This document shows positions 18,788 through 27,406 of a stretch of DNA of 63,374 nucleotides, piece after piece. Every line of letters starts with the position of its first letter. Within the stretch, counting starts at the first letter, position 1. Under the pieces are notes generated by a model. That model searched no databases, was not told where the DNA came from, and saw only the letters and a list, made by a program, of their open reading frames with translations. The DNA lies in the NCBI GenBank assembly GCA_937905825.1, contig CALCXM010000032.1, forward strand, positions 1 through 63,374, in the 5' to 3' direction. This DNA is from an uncultured bacterium. GTDB lineage: Bacteria; Planctomycetota; UBA1135; GCA-002686595. Position numbers and translations under genes: made by a program.

Positions 18788-21013
18788 TTAGAAGAGGAGA
18801 AGCCAGGCGACAGTGGCGAGGCCACCGGCAACGGCGAAGGAGACGTACTGCTGGATACGTCCCGTTTGAATCAAGCGCAGAGCGGCACCAAAGCCGTTCG
18901 ACAGGGCACCGACTAGGTTCACGAGGCCGTCAACAAAGGTCTTGTCGAACCAGGCCATGATCGTGCCAAGGATGCGGTTGAGGCGTCCGACGGTGTTCAC
19001 AATGCCGTCGATGATCGTCTCGTCGAACCACTTGAACACGTAGGCCACCACCATCGAGAGCCGGATGAACGTCTTGTTCACGAACTCGTCGATGTAGTAC
19101 TTGTTGAGAACCGTGCGGTAGATCGGCGCGATGGTCGAGGTGAACTTCTCGGGGCTGAAGGCGCGAACCTTCCATTGGTAGGCCATGAAGGCGACCAGGA
19201 TGCCGAGACCGGCGACGGTCAGGGAGAGGATCAGAGCACTGTGGTGCGCATCGGCACCCACTTTGGTCAGAGCTGCGGCCGACTCAACACCCAAGTAGGT
19301 GTTCTGGAGGGTGATGCCCGGGTACATCCCTTCGAAGACGCTCAAGCCATGGTGGGCATCGTAGCCGACCAGGGTTTCGAACCAAGTCGCGTGACTGCCC
19401 ATAATGTCCATGTTGGCAAGCCAGAACTGGCCACCGAACATCCCGAGGAAGGCCAGCGCGGTCAGCGCGATCGTCATCGGCAAGGGGGACTCATGCGCGT
19501 GATCGTGCACGTGCTGGTCCTTCGGCTTGCCAAAGAAGGTCATGATGATCAGGCGGAACATGTAGAACGCCGTGAGCGAAGCCGCCAGGGGCAGGGCCAA
19601 GCCAGCGAAGGCGGTGGCCCAGGAAGGCGCCAATTCGTTCGCCATCATCGTGGACTGCACGATCTTGTCCTTCGAGTAGAACCCCGAGAACATCGGCATA
19701 CCCGCGATCGCCAAGGTGCAAACCAACATGCAGATGAAGGTGATCGGCATCTTCCTGCGCAGCCCGCCCATCTTGCGCATGTCCTGCTCGTGGTGGCAGC
19801 CGTGGATCACGGAGCCAGCGGAGAGGAACAAGCAAGCCTTGAAGAAGGCGTGGGTGACCATGTGGAAGAGGCCGGCGACGAGACCGAGGCCGCCCGTTCC
19901 GATGGCCGCGACCATGAAGCCGAGCTGACTGATCGTCGAGTAGGCCAGGACACCTTTGATGTCGTAGACCGTCATGCCGATGGTCGCCGCGAAGATCGCG
20001 GTCAAGGCGCCCGTGGCGGTCACAACCGTGAGCACCTCCGGGGACAGCATCGGGTAGACGCGGCCGAGCAGGAACACGCCGGCAGCCACCATGGTCGCCG
20101 CGTGGATCATGGCGGAGACCGGCGTCGGGCCTTCCATGGCGTCCGGCAGCCAGATGTGCAGGGGGAACTGAGCCGACTTGCCGACGGTTCCGCCGAAGAG
20201 GAATAGGCCAGCGGTGTGGTGCCAGGCTTGCCAGCCGTTAGCGGCCACGTCCTCAGTCGTAAACGCCCACAGCTCGTGGAATCCGAACGTGCCGTAGTTG
20301 TAGAAGAACATCATGAACCCGATCAGCAGACAGCAGTCGCCGATACGAGTCGTGAGGAATGCTTTCTTGCAAGCCGCCGCCGCGTGGGTGATGCGGTGGC
20401 TCTTCGGGTCGTGGCTGAAGTGGCCGATGAGCAGGTAGCTCATGAGGCCCATCACTTCCCAGAAGATGAACAGGAACAGGATGTTGTCGCTGAGAATCAG
20501 GCTGAGCATCGCCACCGTGAACAAACTGATGTTCGCGAAGAAGATGTGATAGCGGTGATCGCCCTTCATGTACCCCATCGAGAAGAGGTGCACGAAGAAG
20601 GAGACGATGCCGACCACGGCCAGCATGGCGGAACCAAGTCCGTCGTACAGCAGACCGACGGTCAGGTTCTGCATCTTCGCCGCCAGCTCGGGGCTCTGCA
20701 GGATCTCAGGCGCGTTGTAGAGCCAGTTCCATGAGAACCCAATGTCTTTGGACTCGTGGAAGAACGACAGGACCGCAGTCTCCGCCTCATGCTCTCCGCC
20801 GTGTCCGCCACCACCCATCTGGTGGTTGAGGGCCTTGGCGAACATGTACACGGTGATGCACATGGTGGCGAACATGCCCGTGGTCACGACCCAATCGCCC
20901 TTGCGCGGCAGGAAGCGCCCAAGGAAAATCTGGATGATGTACCCGCAGAGCGGAATCAGCGGGACCGCAAGCAGCAGCTTGAAATCGGTCTCGGGATGAA
21001 AAGTGAGGTCCAT
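18788..21013 (-). CDS. nuoL: NADH-quinone oxidoreductase subunit L
   Basis: A 741-residue distal antiporter-like subunit, whose C-terminal lateral helix normally clamps the membrane arm. Conserved stretches are FWEVMGLMSYLLIGHF, AQFPLHIWLPDAMEGPTPVS and LAYSTISQLGFMVAAIG. A His-rich segment (DQHVHDHAHESPLP) lies in a loop near residue 510. A long C-terminal portion includes PIYRTVLNKYYIDE, the family's lateral-helix region. It is somewhat longer than E. coli NuoL (about 613). It begins 17 bases after nuoK. Confidence 0.96.
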   Translation of the reverse strand: MDLTFHPETDFKLLLAVPLIPLCGYIIQIFLGRFLPRKGDWVVTTGMFATMCITVYMFAKALNHQMGGGGHGGEHEAETAVLSFFHESKDIGFSWNWLYNAPEILQSPELAAKMQNLTVGLLYDGLGSAMLAVVGIVSFFVHLFSMGYMKGDHRYHIFFANISLFTVAMLSLILSDNILFLFIFWEVMGLMSYLLIGHFSHDPKSHRITHAAAACKKAFLTTRIGDCCLLIGFMMFFYNYGTFGFHELWAFTTEDVAANGWQAWHHTAGLFLFGGTVGKSAQFPLHIWLPDAMEGPTPVSAMIHAATMVAAGVFLLGRVYPMLSPEVLTVVTATGALTAIFAATIGMTVYDIKGVLAYSTISQLGFMVAAIGTGGLGLVAGLFHMVTHAFFKACLFLSAGSVIHGCHHEQDMRKMGGLRRKMPITFICMLVCTLAIAGMPMFSGFYSKDKIVQSTMMANELAPSWATAFAGLALPLAASLTAFYMFRLIIMTFFGKPKDQHVHDHAHESPLPMTIALTALAFLGMFGGQFWLANMDIMGSHATWFETLVGYDAHHGLSVFEGMYPGITLQNTYLGVESAAALTKVGADAHHSALILSLTVAGLGILVAFMAYQWKVRAFSPEKFTSTIAPIYRTVLNKYYIDEFVNKTFIRLSMVVAYVFKWFDETIIDGIVNTVGRLNRILGTIMAWFDKTFVDGLVNLVGALSNGFGAALRLIQTGRIQQYVSFAVAGGLATVAWLLLF

Positions 21014-21030
21014 GAACGGTGTCGTCTTGG

Positions 21031-21333
21031 CTACTCGCGGAGGAGGTCCACGTCCGAGGGTTTGGTCGTACTGAACAGCTGGTAGACGTTGAGCACGATG
21101 GCCAGGGCCACCGCAGCTTCCGCCGCAGCCAAGATGATCACGAAGATGGCGAACATGCGGCCATCCATGCCATCCCCGTTGAAGCGGTTGAACGCCACAA
21201 AGTTGATGTTCGCGGCATTCAGGATCATCTCAATCCCAAACAGCACGTAGAGAATGTTGCGCCGGGCCGCGATGGTCACGAGGCCCAAGGTGAACAGGAT
21301 CGCCGAGACAGCGATGTAAGCTCCAAGACCCAT
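21031..21333 (-). CDS. nuoK: NADH-quinone oxidoreductase subunit K
   Basis: A 100-residue, three-helix membrane subunit. It shows GLVTIAARRNILYVLFGIEM and LNAANINFVAFNRF, where the E of GIEM is one of the two conserved buried glutamates; the second is in AAAEAAVALAIVL. Length is exactly that of the family. It overlaps nuoJ by one base (TGATG), indicating translational coupling. Confidence 0.96.
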   Translation of the reverse strand: MGLGAYIAVSAILFTLGLVTIAARRNILYVLFGIEMILNAANINFVAFNRFNGDGMDGRMFAIFVIILAAAEAAVALAIVLNVYQLFSTTKPSDVDLLRE

Positions 21334-21956
21334 CAGGCGTTCTCCTGTTGGCTGGCCACTTCCGGCACGAAGTCGGACATTTTGCGGCGGGCGATGTACA
21401 CGGCGGCCACGAGAGCCACGGTCAAGAGCACGGCGGCGAGCTCGAAAGGCACCACGTATTGCTCAGGATGAATGAAAGCCACGCCGATCTCTTCCGCGTG
21501 GGACTTCGGCTCGGGCAGTTGGTCGATGGGCAGAGCCGCCCACTTCACGGTGGCCGCGACCTTGCCAGCCACCCAGGCAACGCCCAGGCCCATGGTCAAG
21601 AGTCCGCCGCCGACGCGCACGAGCTTGCGCTCGGTCATGTCCGGGGGCGAAAGCATCACGCCAAAGAGCAAGAGCGCCAGGATGCCGCCCACGTAGATCA
21701 AAATCTGCGCCATGCCGACGAAGTCCGCGCCGAGCAAGATGAAGAGCACGCCAACGCCGCAGAAGGTCGCCATCAAAGAGAAGGCACTGCGAACAATCGA
21801 ACGCTCCCAAAGGCACATCAGCGCGCCACCAATCGTGAACGAAGCAGCTCCGGCGAACGCAAGACCAGCGGGGCCCGCCGTGGACATGCCCCAGCCGAGC
21901 GTCGCCAGAACGGCGAGGCCCAAGATCCCGTAGAACACTTTTTGCTGATCAAGCAT
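21333..21956 (-). CDS. nuoJ: NADH-quinone oxidoreductase subunit J
   Basis: A 207-residue membrane subunit with five predicted helices. The segment GADFVGMAQILIYVGGILAL is the diagnostic NuoJ TM3 pi-bulge region linking quinone reduction to pumping. The C-terminal half holds another hydrophobic span (FELAAVLLTVALVAAVYIAR). The start ATG at 21956 lies inside the last codons of nuoI (8-base overlap). Confidence 0.95.
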   Translation of the reverse strand: MLDQQKVFYGILGLAVLATLGWGMSTAGPAGLAFAGAASFTIGGALMCLWERSIVRSAFSLMATFCGVGVLFILLGADFVGMAQILIYVGGILALLLFGVMLSPPDMTERKLVRVGGGLLTMGLGVAWVAGKVAATVKWAALPIDQLPEPKSHAEEIGVAFIHPEQYVVPFELAAVLLTVALVAAVYIARRKMSDFVPEVASQQENA

Positions 21957-22539
21957 CGGAGCTGTCCCCCTCGCCTTCGGTTCCTTTCTCTTCCGTTGCC
22001 TGCTCAGCCTTGGCCTCAGCCTTGGCTTTCTTGGCGGCTTCCTTGGCAGCCTTCTTCACTTCCGCTTCCGTCTTGCGGATGCGCGCGTCGCGGCTCATGC
22101 CTTTGTAGGAGAGCAGGTCCAGGTTCAGCTCGCTGCGGTCCTCGGTCACGAAGGCGAACTCCGTTCCCATGTGAATGCAGTCCGCCGGGCAGGGGTAGAC
22201 GCACAGTTCGCAGAACATGCACTTCTGGTAGTCGACGGTGAAGCTGATCCATTCCAACTCCTTGCCGTGGCGCACCGTCTCCATCGTGATGCAGTCGATC
22301 GGGCAGGCGCGTTCGCAGGCGTGGCACTCAATGCACTTGTCCTGCTCGAGGTAGTGGATTCCCCGATAGCGCTCGGGGACGACCATCATCTCGTCGGGAT
22401 ATTGGATCGTGATCGGCTTCTGGAAGAAGTAGCGACCCGTGATCTTCATCCCGGCCACCGTGCTCGTCACGGTCTCCCAGATGTTCTTGAAGTAGTCGCC
22501 GACCGACAGCGGCTTACGACCTGTAGCTTCTTGACTCAT
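21949..22539 (-). CDS. nuoI: NADH-quinone oxidoreductase subunit I with Lys/Ala-rich tail
   Basis: A 196-residue ferredoxin-like subunit carrying two 4Fe-4S clusters: CIECHACERACP and CMFCELCVYPCP. These relay electrons towards NuoB. I start it at ATG 22539, which overlaps the nuoH stop by one base (TAATG); the frame is open to 22662 but the added residues have no family match. After about residue 150 comes an unusual tail of repeating Lys-Ala-Glu (EVKKAAKEAAKKAKAEAK) ending in acidic residues. The tail is absent from textbook NuoI and may be a helical interaction arm. Confidence 0.95.
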   Translation of the reverse strand: MSQEATGRKPLSVGDYFKNIWETVTSTVAGMKITGRYFFQKPITIQYPDEMMVVPERYRGIHYLEQDKCIECHACERACPIDCITMETVRHGKELEWISFTVDYQKCMFCELCVYPCPADCIHMGTEFAFVTEDRSELNLDLLSYKGMSRDARIRKTEAEVKKAAKEAAKKAKAEAKAEQATEEKGTEGEGDSSDA

Positions 22540-23675
22540 TAAAAGATTGCCTCCCAACATGCGGCACCGAGCACGCAGATGAGGGCCAAGGGGGTGAGGT
22601 ATTTGTAGCCGATGGTCATGACCTGGTCGATCCGGACACGGGGGAGCGTCCAGCGCACCCACATCATCAGGACGATGCCCGCGATCGATTTCACGATCAG
22701 GGTGCTAGCTGCCACCACGTTCGTGATGAAAGCGTTCGGTCCGAACTGCTCGCGCGCCATGTAGGTGAAGGGGCTCTCGAATCCTCCGAAGAAGAAGACC
22801 GAGGCGACCAGGCACATCAAGTACATCGCGGCGTACTCCTCCATGAAGAAGAAGGACCAACGGATGCCTGAGTATTCGGTCAGGAAGCCAGCGACCAGTT
22901 CGGATTCAGCTTCCGGCAGGTCGAAGGGAGCTCGCTTGGTCTCTGCCAAGGCGGCAATGAAGAACAAGATCGAAGCGGGCAGCATGAAGGGGTTCTTAAA
23001 GACGAACCAACCCATGCCGTAGAAATCCCCTTGCAGCTCACTCGCTTCGCGCAGGTTGAAGGTGCCGGCAACGATCAGCGGAACCAACAGGGAGATGCCC
23101 AGGGGAATCTCGTAAGCCACCACCTGGGCCGCCTCACGCATGGCGCCGTACAGCGACCACTTCGAGTTCGAGGACCACCCCGCCATGACGACGCCGATGG
23201 TCGTCAGTGAGGACATGCCCAGGATGAAGAAGATCCCGAGGTTCACGTCCGCGAAGTAGAAGTCAGGGGCCAGGGGCATCGCGACGAAGGCACCGAAAAT
23301 GGCACCCAGGACGATGGCCGGCGCCATCATGAAGAGCGCCTTGTCCGCGCCGATCGGGATCAAGTCCTCCTTCATGAGCAACTTGACGCCGTCCGCGATG
23401 GGCTGGGCCCAACCGTGCCAACCGCCGGCGTACATCGGGCCATAACGGCACTGGATGTGGCCGGAAACCTTGCGCTCCAACCAGGTGAAGCCCATGGCCA
23501 TCACGGAGATCAGCGCGATGACGATGCCAACGCTGATGCTGGCCGTCACGATCGGCAAGATCCAACCGGGCACGCCTTCTGGAACGTACTCGGCCAACAG
23601 GTGAAACACGACGTTCTCCGAGGGAGCCGCAGCAGCCGCGGTCGTGGCGGCAGTGGTGGTGATGTTGCTCAGCAT
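22539..23675 (-). CDS. nuoH: NADH-quinone oxidoreductase subunit H
   Basis: A 378-residue membrane subunit forming much of the quinone-binding chamber. Conserved segments include TWLERKVSGHIQCRYGPMYA (the first cytoplasmic loop), ADGVKLLMKEDLIP and AETKRAPFDLPEAESELVAG, all strongly diagnostic. The first 35 residues are variable, with a Thr/Ala-rich start. It begins two bases after nuoD and ends overlapping nuoI. Confidence 0.97.
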   Translation of the reverse strand: MLSNITTTAATTAAAAAPSENVVFHLLAEYVPEGVPGWILPIVTASISVGIVIALISVMAMGFTWLERKVSGHIQCRYGPMYAGGWHGWAQPIADGVKLLMKEDLIPIGADKALFMMAPAIVLGAIFGAFVAMPLAPDFYFADVNLGIFFILGMSSLTTIGVVMAGWSSNSKWSLYGAMREAAQVVAYEIPLGISLLVPLIVAGTFNLREASELQGDFYGMGWFVFKNPFMLPASILFFIAALAETKRAPFDLPEAESELVAGFLTEYSGIRWSFFFMEEYAAMYLMCLVASVFFFGGFESPFTYMAREQFGPNAFITNVVAASTLIVKSIAGIVLMMWVRWTLPRVRIDQVMTIGYKYLTPLALICVLGAACWEAIF

Positions 23676-23677
23676 GA

Positions 23678-24883
23678 CTAGCGGTCTGTCTCCCCGATCA
23701 CGACGTCCGTGGAGCCGATGATCGCAACGGCGTCCGCCAAGAGGGTTCCAGGCATGATGTCCTCGAGAATCGCCAAGTTGCAGAAGGACGGGCCTCGCAC
23801 GCGGCAGCGGCTAGAGCCCTTGCCACCGTCGGAGACCAAGTAGTGTCCGAGTTCACCCCGCGGGTTTTCGATGCCCACGTAGGCCTCGCCCGGGGGAACT
23901 TTGATCGTCTTGCCCACATCCGCGAGGACCGGGCCCTCTTCGATGTTCGCGAGGCACCAGCGCACGATGCCGAGGGACTCCGTCATCTCCTTCACGCGCA
24001 CATAGATGCGGTCCCAGCAGTCGCCGAGGGTTCCCATCTCGCCGCGTCCCACGGGAATCTCGAAAGCGCCGGCGTCCCAGGCTTCGCCGTAAAGCATGTA
24101 CGGCATGTCCTTGCGCAGGTCGAAGTCGATGCCGGAGCCGCGCAGCATGGGGCCGGTCAAACCGAAGTCCAGGGCTTGTGCAGGAGTGATCACGCCCACG
24201 TTCGCGGTGCGCATCACGAAGACCTTGTTGACCATCAACAGGTCGTAGTACTCCTGGGCCTTCACTTCGAAGACGTCGCAGAAGTGACCGACCTCGGTCA
24301 GCCATCCGGGAGGCGCGTCGTTGAAGACGCCGCCGATGCGCAGGTAGCTGTAGGTCAGGCGGGCGCCGCAGATCTTTTCGAAGATCTGGAGCAGCCACTC
24401 GCGCTCGCGGAACGCGTAGAGGAAGGGGGTGAACGCGCCGAGGTCCAAGCCGTAGGTGCCGAAGGCCACGAGCGCCGAAGCGATGCGGTTCAGCTCAACA
24501 CAAATCGTGCGCAGCATCTGGGCGCGGCGCGGGATTTCGCAACCAAGGAGCTTCTCGACGGCCATCGAGTACCCCAGGTTGTTGTTCATCGACGCCAGGT
24601 AGTCGTAGCGATCGGTGTACGGCAGATACTGCAGCCACTCGACGTTCTCGCCGATCTTCTCAGCGCAACGGTGCAGGAAGCCCAGGTGCGGCTGGGCGGC
24701 CGTCACCATTTCGCCGTCCGCGCGAATCAGGATCTTCATCACCCCGTGCGTGGCGGGGTGCTGCGGGCCCATGCTGATTTCGAGGTCAGATGTGGCCACG
24801 TCCATCATGAACTCCTTCTCACCGCCGGGCAGGATGCGCGGCTCGGGGAAGAAGGTGCTGGATTTTGTGGAGGAGTTCGACAT
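23678..24883 (-). CDS. nuoD: NADH-quinone oxidoreductase subunit D
   Basis: A 401-residue 49-kDa-type subunit, related to the NiFe-hydrogenase large subunit and forming the quinone site with NuoB. Diagnostic strings are MGPQHPATHGVMKILI, HLGFLHRCAEKIGE and YLASMNNNLGYSMAVEKLLG near the N-terminus, and ESPRGE-like ENPRGELGHYLVSDG near the C-terminus. The hydrogenase cysteines are absent, as expected. The first 25 residues precede the conserved core; an internal MM at residue 26-27 is a possible alternative start. nuoC and nuoD are separate genes, not fused. Confidence 0.96.
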   Translation of the reverse strand: MSNSSTKSSTFFPEPRILPGGEKEFMMDVATSDLEISMGPQHPATHGVMKILIRADGEMVTAAQPHLGFLHRCAEKIGENVEWLQYLPYTDRYDYLASMNNNLGYSMAVEKLLGCEIPRRAQMLRTICVELNRIASALVAFGTYGLDLGAFTPFLYAFREREWLLQIFEKICGARLTYSYLRIGGVFNDAPPGWLTEVGHFCDVFEVKAQEYYDLLMVNKVFVMRTANVGVITPAQALDFGLTGPMLRGSGIDFDLRKDMPYMLYGEAWDAGAFEIPVGRGEMGTLGDCWDRIYVRVKEMTESLGIVRWCLANIEEGPVLADVGKTIKVPPGEAYVGIENPRGELGHYLVSDGGKGSSRCRVRGPSFCNLAILEDIMPGTLLADAVAIIGSTDVVIGETDR

Positions 24884-24942
24884 GCGTCGGGTGGATTCGC
24901 TGGTGGTGGGTTCCGAAGTGGCTAGGAGGAGGGGCGGCAGGC

Positions 24943-25461
24943 TTAGATGCAGGAGATGCCCTGGTACTCCTTCGGGAACTCGTAGTCTTTGCGCAACGGG
25001 AAGCCGACCCAGTCGTCGGGCAGCAGGATGTTGCGGGGGTCGGGGTGACCGTTGAACGTGATGCCGAACATCTCAGAGCACTCGCGCTCGTGCCAACCGG
25101 CGGCGCGGTTGATGCCGGAGATCGTGTCGATGCGCGGGTCGGACTTGGGGATGCTGCACTTGACCATCAGGCGATGGCGATGCTTGACCGAGAGCAGCTG
25201 ATAGATGACCCAGAAGTTCTCCGCGTCCACGGCCGGGTCCGATGCGCTCAGGTCGGCCAGGATCTCGAAGTGCAGGCGCTCGTCTTTCTTGGCGAGGTCC
25301 ATGAAAGCGCAGATTTGCGCCGGGTCGACGAGCACGTAGGGATCGCCACCACGGCCCTTGTCCTTCTTGTCCGCAGGATCGGGCAAGCGCGGCAGATTCG
25401 CCTCTTGCATGCCTGCGGCGCCCTGCTCTTTCAAACGGTCGTAGATGCCCTGGAAGTCCAT
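24943..25461 (-). CDS. nuoC: NADH-quinone oxidoreductase subunit C
   Basis: A 172-residue 30-kDa-type subunit of the peripheral arm. The family signature is near residues 120-155: ERECSEMFGITFNGHPDPRN followed by LLPDDWVGFPLRKDY. It begins MDFQGIYDRLKEQG at ATG 25461, 28 bases after nuoB. No cofactor is bound by this subunit. The charged insert ADKKDKGRGGD near residue 30 is not conserved in textbook members. Confidence 0.95.
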   Translation of the reverse strand: MDFQGIYDRLKEQGAAGMQEANLPRLPDPADKKDKGRGGDPYVLVDPAQICAFMDLAKKDERLHFEILADLSASDPAVDAENFWVIYQLLSVKHRHRLMVKCSIPKSDPRIDTISGINRAAGWHERECSEMFGITFNGHPDPRNILLPDDWVGFPLRKDYEFPKEYQGISCI

Positions 25462-25489
25462 GGTGTTGCTGTTGATGAAGCGCGAAGCC

Positions 25490-25990
25490 TCAGACGGTGA
25501 TGGCGGGCTTGCGGATAACGGCGGTGGCGCGAATCTTGCGCTGCAAGGCCATCAGACCTTCGAGCAAGGCCTCGGGGCGCGGGGGGCAGCCTGCGATGTA
25601 GACGTCCACGGGAACCACGCGGTCAACGCCTTTCACGACGGTGTAGCCGAACTTGAAGTAGGGCCCGCCACCCGTAGCGCAAGCGCCCATGGCGATCACG
25701 TACTTGGGGTGCGGCATCTGGTCGTAGAGACGCTTGATGCGCTCCGCCATTTTGAAGTTCACCGTGCCTGCGACGATCATCAAATCCGCCTGACGGGGCG
25801 TGGCCCGGAAGGCACCGGCACCGAAACGGTCCAGGTCGTGGTGCGCAGCGCCCACGGCCATCATCTCGATGGCGCAGCAGGCAAGGCCGAAGGTCATCGG
25901 CCAAACACTGTTGAGCTTGGCCCAGTTCAGCAACCAGTCGACCTTGGTGGTCAAGAGGTTCTCTTCGAAGGCGTTTTCCAGGATGGGCAT
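25490..25990 (-). CDS. nuoB: NADH-quinone oxidoreductase subunit B
   Basis: A 166-residue 20-kDa-type (PSST) subunit carrying cluster N2, the last electron donor to quinone. All four ligand cysteines are visible: the tandem pair in [11 protein letters not shown], one in [10 protein letters not shown] and one in [12 protein letters not shown] start at ATG 25990 ([11 protein letters not shown]), since the upstream open stretch to 26029 reads as leader sequence. It lies 78 bases after nuoA. Confidence 0.96.
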   Translation of the reverse strand: MPILENAFEENLLTTKVDWLLNWAKLNSVWPMTFGLACCAIEMMAVGAAHHDLDRFGAGAFRATPRQADLMIVAGTVNFKMAERIKRLYDQMPHPKYVIAMGACATGGGPYFKFGYTVVKGVDRVVPVDVYIAGCPPRPEALLEGLMALQRKIRATAVIRKPAITV

Positions 25991-26068
25991 GATGCAGTGG
26001 GTTCGATACTTGGCTGGTGAGGGCTCCAACCGGTGGTTTTTTGGGCGTGTTCGGTGGTGGCGGGGTGC

Positions 26069-26614
26069 CTAGGCGGCGTCCCCTTCAGAGTCGTCTTGCG
26101 CGGCGTCGCCATGCTTCGCAGCCTCAGCCGGTTTGGTCTCCGCTTCGATCTGCGCCAAGGAGCGCGGCTGCGGGTTCAAGGGGCCAGGCTCGCCGGGGTC
26201 GAAGGCGCGGTCTTCATAGCCAAGGACCCAGTCCAGATCTCCCTTGGCCCAGACGTAGGCGAGTCCGAGGAACAGGATCCCGATGAAGATCACGCCTTCC
26301 ACGAGGGCGAAGACTCCGATTCCACTGCCTTCCGCGGCTCCCGTGTTGTCGAAGGCGTCTCCCAGGACGATGGCCCAGGGGAACAGGAAGGCGATTTCAA
26401 CGGCGAACACCACGTACACCAAGGCGACGGTGTAGTAGCGGATGTCGAACTTGATCCAAGTCTCGCCAGTCGTCGGCTCCCCACACTCGTAAGTCTCGAG
26501 ACCCTCTTCCGTGTTTCGCTTCGGCCGGATGAGCGAACCCACGGCCATATTGATGAACACGAAGAGGAACCCTACCGATGAAAACAGCAGGACGTTGAGG
26601 TAGTCGAAGTACAT
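26069..26614 (-). CDS. nuoA: NADH-quinone oxidoreductase subunit A with acidic tail
   Basis: A 181-residue subunit with three membrane helices. The family loop is present as ETYECGEPTTGETWIKFDIR, followed by YYTVALVYVVFAVEIAFLFP. After the third helix the protein continues for about 55 residues (from VLGYEDRAF), rich in Pro, Glu, Ala and Asp, which is longer than typical NuoA (about 120-150). It is the first gene of the operon; the promoter should lie upstream of 26614 in the long intergenic region. No nuoE, nuoF or nuoG follows anywhere in the operon. Confidence 0.95.
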   Translation of the reverse strand: MYFDYLNVLLFSSVGFLFVFINMAVGSLIRPKRNTEEGLETYECGEPTTGETWIKFDIRYYTVALVYVVFAVEIAFLFPWAIVLGDAFDNTGAAEGSGIGVFALVEGVIFIGILFLGLAYVWAKGDLDWVLGYEDRAFDPGEPGPLNPQPRSLAQIEAETKPAEAAKHGDAAQDDSEGDAA

Positions 26615-27406
26615 ACGCTGCGGGGTTCCTGGCTTGGTGCCCAGCCGAGCAAGAAGCTGGCGATGGATCGGTTATCGCTTCAGAACACCCGTTGAAGCCA
26701 GTAAAAGCCTACTTGGGCGCCCTGTGTGGAGGGGCGGAAGGATGAGGGGAGAGACGAAGATGGGACGAGCGCTATTGCGCCCCAAATTCGGGGCAGAGTC
26801 TATGGAGCCCCCCGGAAGACTGTCAATATTCCTGGCCCTTATGTGGTCACCTTGTTGTGTTCCGGGAAATCGAGTTGCACTCAACCGGCGCCTCGGACCC
26901 CCAAGGAACGGCCGGTTCAGCTCAGCTTTTTGCAGGCTCGCACGCGCCGGGAAGGAAATGCGAGAGCAGAAAGCAACGCTCGACGCGGGGCCGAATGGCT
27001 TCCAATCCGTCTAGCTTCACGGTCCCCTGAGCATGGAGGAACGAGCCAGGTGGCCTCTGGGCTCGCATGGGGGCCGGTCAATGGCGATGGGTTCTAAATG
27101 TGCGGCAAACGCACGCTAAACCCCCCTTGAATTCCAACCCTCAGCAATCCAGCGCCGCAACATGGGCAACAACACAGTTAGATGTCGCTTGAGACCCAAA
27201 TAATCGCCAGTCAAGTACTTGAGCATCCCGTCCGGACCGTGATGGCCCTGCTTCTGCTCGTCTGCGCCCTGCGTCGACCCCCCCAGGTCCTACCCGAGAG
27301 GCCCGTGGGCTGCGATACATAAACGGATGGGCGATTGCAATCTTGCATCGAAGCTCTATCATGGTGGCCCGCCCGATTTCCCTGCGTCGTTGATGCAAAA
27401 GCACTT
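26615..27406. other. long intergenic region upstream of nuoA, no gene seen
   Basis: About 790 bases between two divergent transcription units. It must hold the nuo promoter (minus) and the promoter of the gene at 27407 (plus). Short frames on both strands have no coherent domain or ribosome site. Local composition is less GC-rich near 26800-26880 and 27120-27220. I found no clear tRNA, hairpin-T terminator or repeat. Confidence 0.35.

Noticed and set aside
15727..21085. Long plus-strand open frames opposite the nuo genes (up to about 500 codons).
   Set aside because: They are mirror frames of strongly conserved, GC-rich membrane genes; composition is rich in His, Gln, Arg and Glu, with no domain.
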